NCBI GenBank assembly: GCA_005889475.1
Contig: VBGT01000009.1
Location: 11,286 to 43,817 of the forward strand
Reading direction: 5' to 3'
Length of the DNA stretch: 32,532 bases
DNA from: Chloroflexota bacterium
Lineage (GTDB): Bacteria; Chloroflexota; Limnocylindria; Limnocylindrales; CSP1-4
Shown in pieces: positions 32,256-32,532 of this stretch. The first letter of the stretch is position 1; every line of letters starts with the position of its first letter. Below the pieces are notes generated by a model, which searched no databases, was not told the origin of the DNA, and saw nothing but the letters and a program-made list of their open reading frames with translations. The translations under genes were made by a program, and so were the position numbers.

Positions 32256-32532
32256 ATGCACCTTTCGAACCCAGATCACGCCAACCACGAGCTCAAGCTG
32301 ATCGCCGGCCACGCCGCCGGCGATCTCACCGATTCCGAGCGCATCCGCGCCGACACCCTCCTCCAGTCCTGCACCGCCTGCGCCGACCTCCGGCGCGACC
32401 TCATCGCAATCGCGGCGGCCACCCGCGCCCTCCCGGCCACCGCCACAGCGCCGCGCGACTTCCGCCTGGATGCGGCACAAGCGGCCCGCCTGCGCCGGGG
32501 CAGCTGGCTCCGAACCCTCCTCCGCCCGTTCG
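32256..32532 (+). CDS. second anti-sigma-like paralogue, cut by the window end
   Basis: The frame is open from ATG 32256 to the right edge (92 complete codons). It parallels the preceding protein: AGHAAGDLTDSERIRADTLLQSCTACADLRRDL with Cys39 and Cys42, then APRDFRLDAAQAARLRRGSWLR. The Cys pair again lacks the ZAS histidine. The membrane part would lie beyond the window. It starts 38 nt after the first copy, and similarity runs from the cysteine helix through the PRDFRL motif, indicating tandem duplication. Confidence 0.85.
   Translation, partial: MHLSNPDHANHELKLIAGHAAGDLTDSERIRADTLLQSCTACADLRRDLIAIAAATRALPATATAPRDFRLDAAQAARLRRGSWLRTLLRPF

Overview
A high-GC window (about 70% by eye) with short intergenic gaps and many 4-base stop/start overlaps. 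Housekeeping genes lie among clade-specific hypotheticals: ligA, gatC, gatA, gatB, dnaE and a tRNA-Leu(CAA). Many operon-first genes have a TANNNT -10 box only 6-7 nt before the start codon, which implies leaderless transcripts. A separate GatCAB system, a PHP-type DnaE, a BMP-family nucleoside importer and an ECF sigma gene followed by membrane anti-sigma-like proteins best fit a Chloroflexota bacterium of the Limnocylindria type. That is an inference from gene content; a deep-branching actinobacterium-like lineage is the alternative.

Layout. 1-700: the tail of an unidentified gene, then a GNAT acetyltransferase gene broken by an exact 11-bp tandem duplication. 724-4083: ligA and a four-helix membrane protein. 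4136-5493 (minus): a two-domain GNAT protein and a DUF5946-like protein. 5515-11549: gatC-gatA, an aminotransferase, a membrane-anchored hypothetical, gatB and a small two-helix membrane protein. 11550-11915: gene-free, with an AT-rich repeat-bearing island.

11916-23013 is the most coherent system: a divergent nucleoside uptake and salvage cluster. The minus arm reads CoA-binding protein, E. coli-type two-domain cytidine deaminase, an unrecognised 252-aa protein, a PfkB-family kinase and a PNP/UP-family nucleoside phosphorylase. The plus arm reads BMP-family nucleoside-binding lipoprotein, double ABC ATPase, two permeases, nucleoside hydrolase and an SGNH hydrolase. Both arms start from one 69-bp intergenic region with overlapping divergent -10 boxes and GCGCCGG repeats. 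The logic is import, deamination, cleavage to base plus sugar (or sugar phosphate) and phosphorylation.

23041-28419: a secreted protein with a caspase/gingipain-like His...Cys arrangement plus an Ig-like domain, divergent from dnaE across a structured leader. 28466-30788: an alpha/beta hydrolase, a frameshifted hotdog thioesterase, tRNA-Leu and a phosphotriesterase-like metal hydrolase. 30837-32532: an ECF sigma factor behind an ECF-type promoter, then two tandem paralogous anti-sigma-like proteins, the second cut by the window end.

Main points for a second look: two frameshifted genes with readable causes, the leaderless-promoter pattern, the nucleoside divergon with its unknown member and candidate operator, the clan CD-like secreted protein, and the tandem anti-sigma-like pair lacking the usual zinc-finger histidine.
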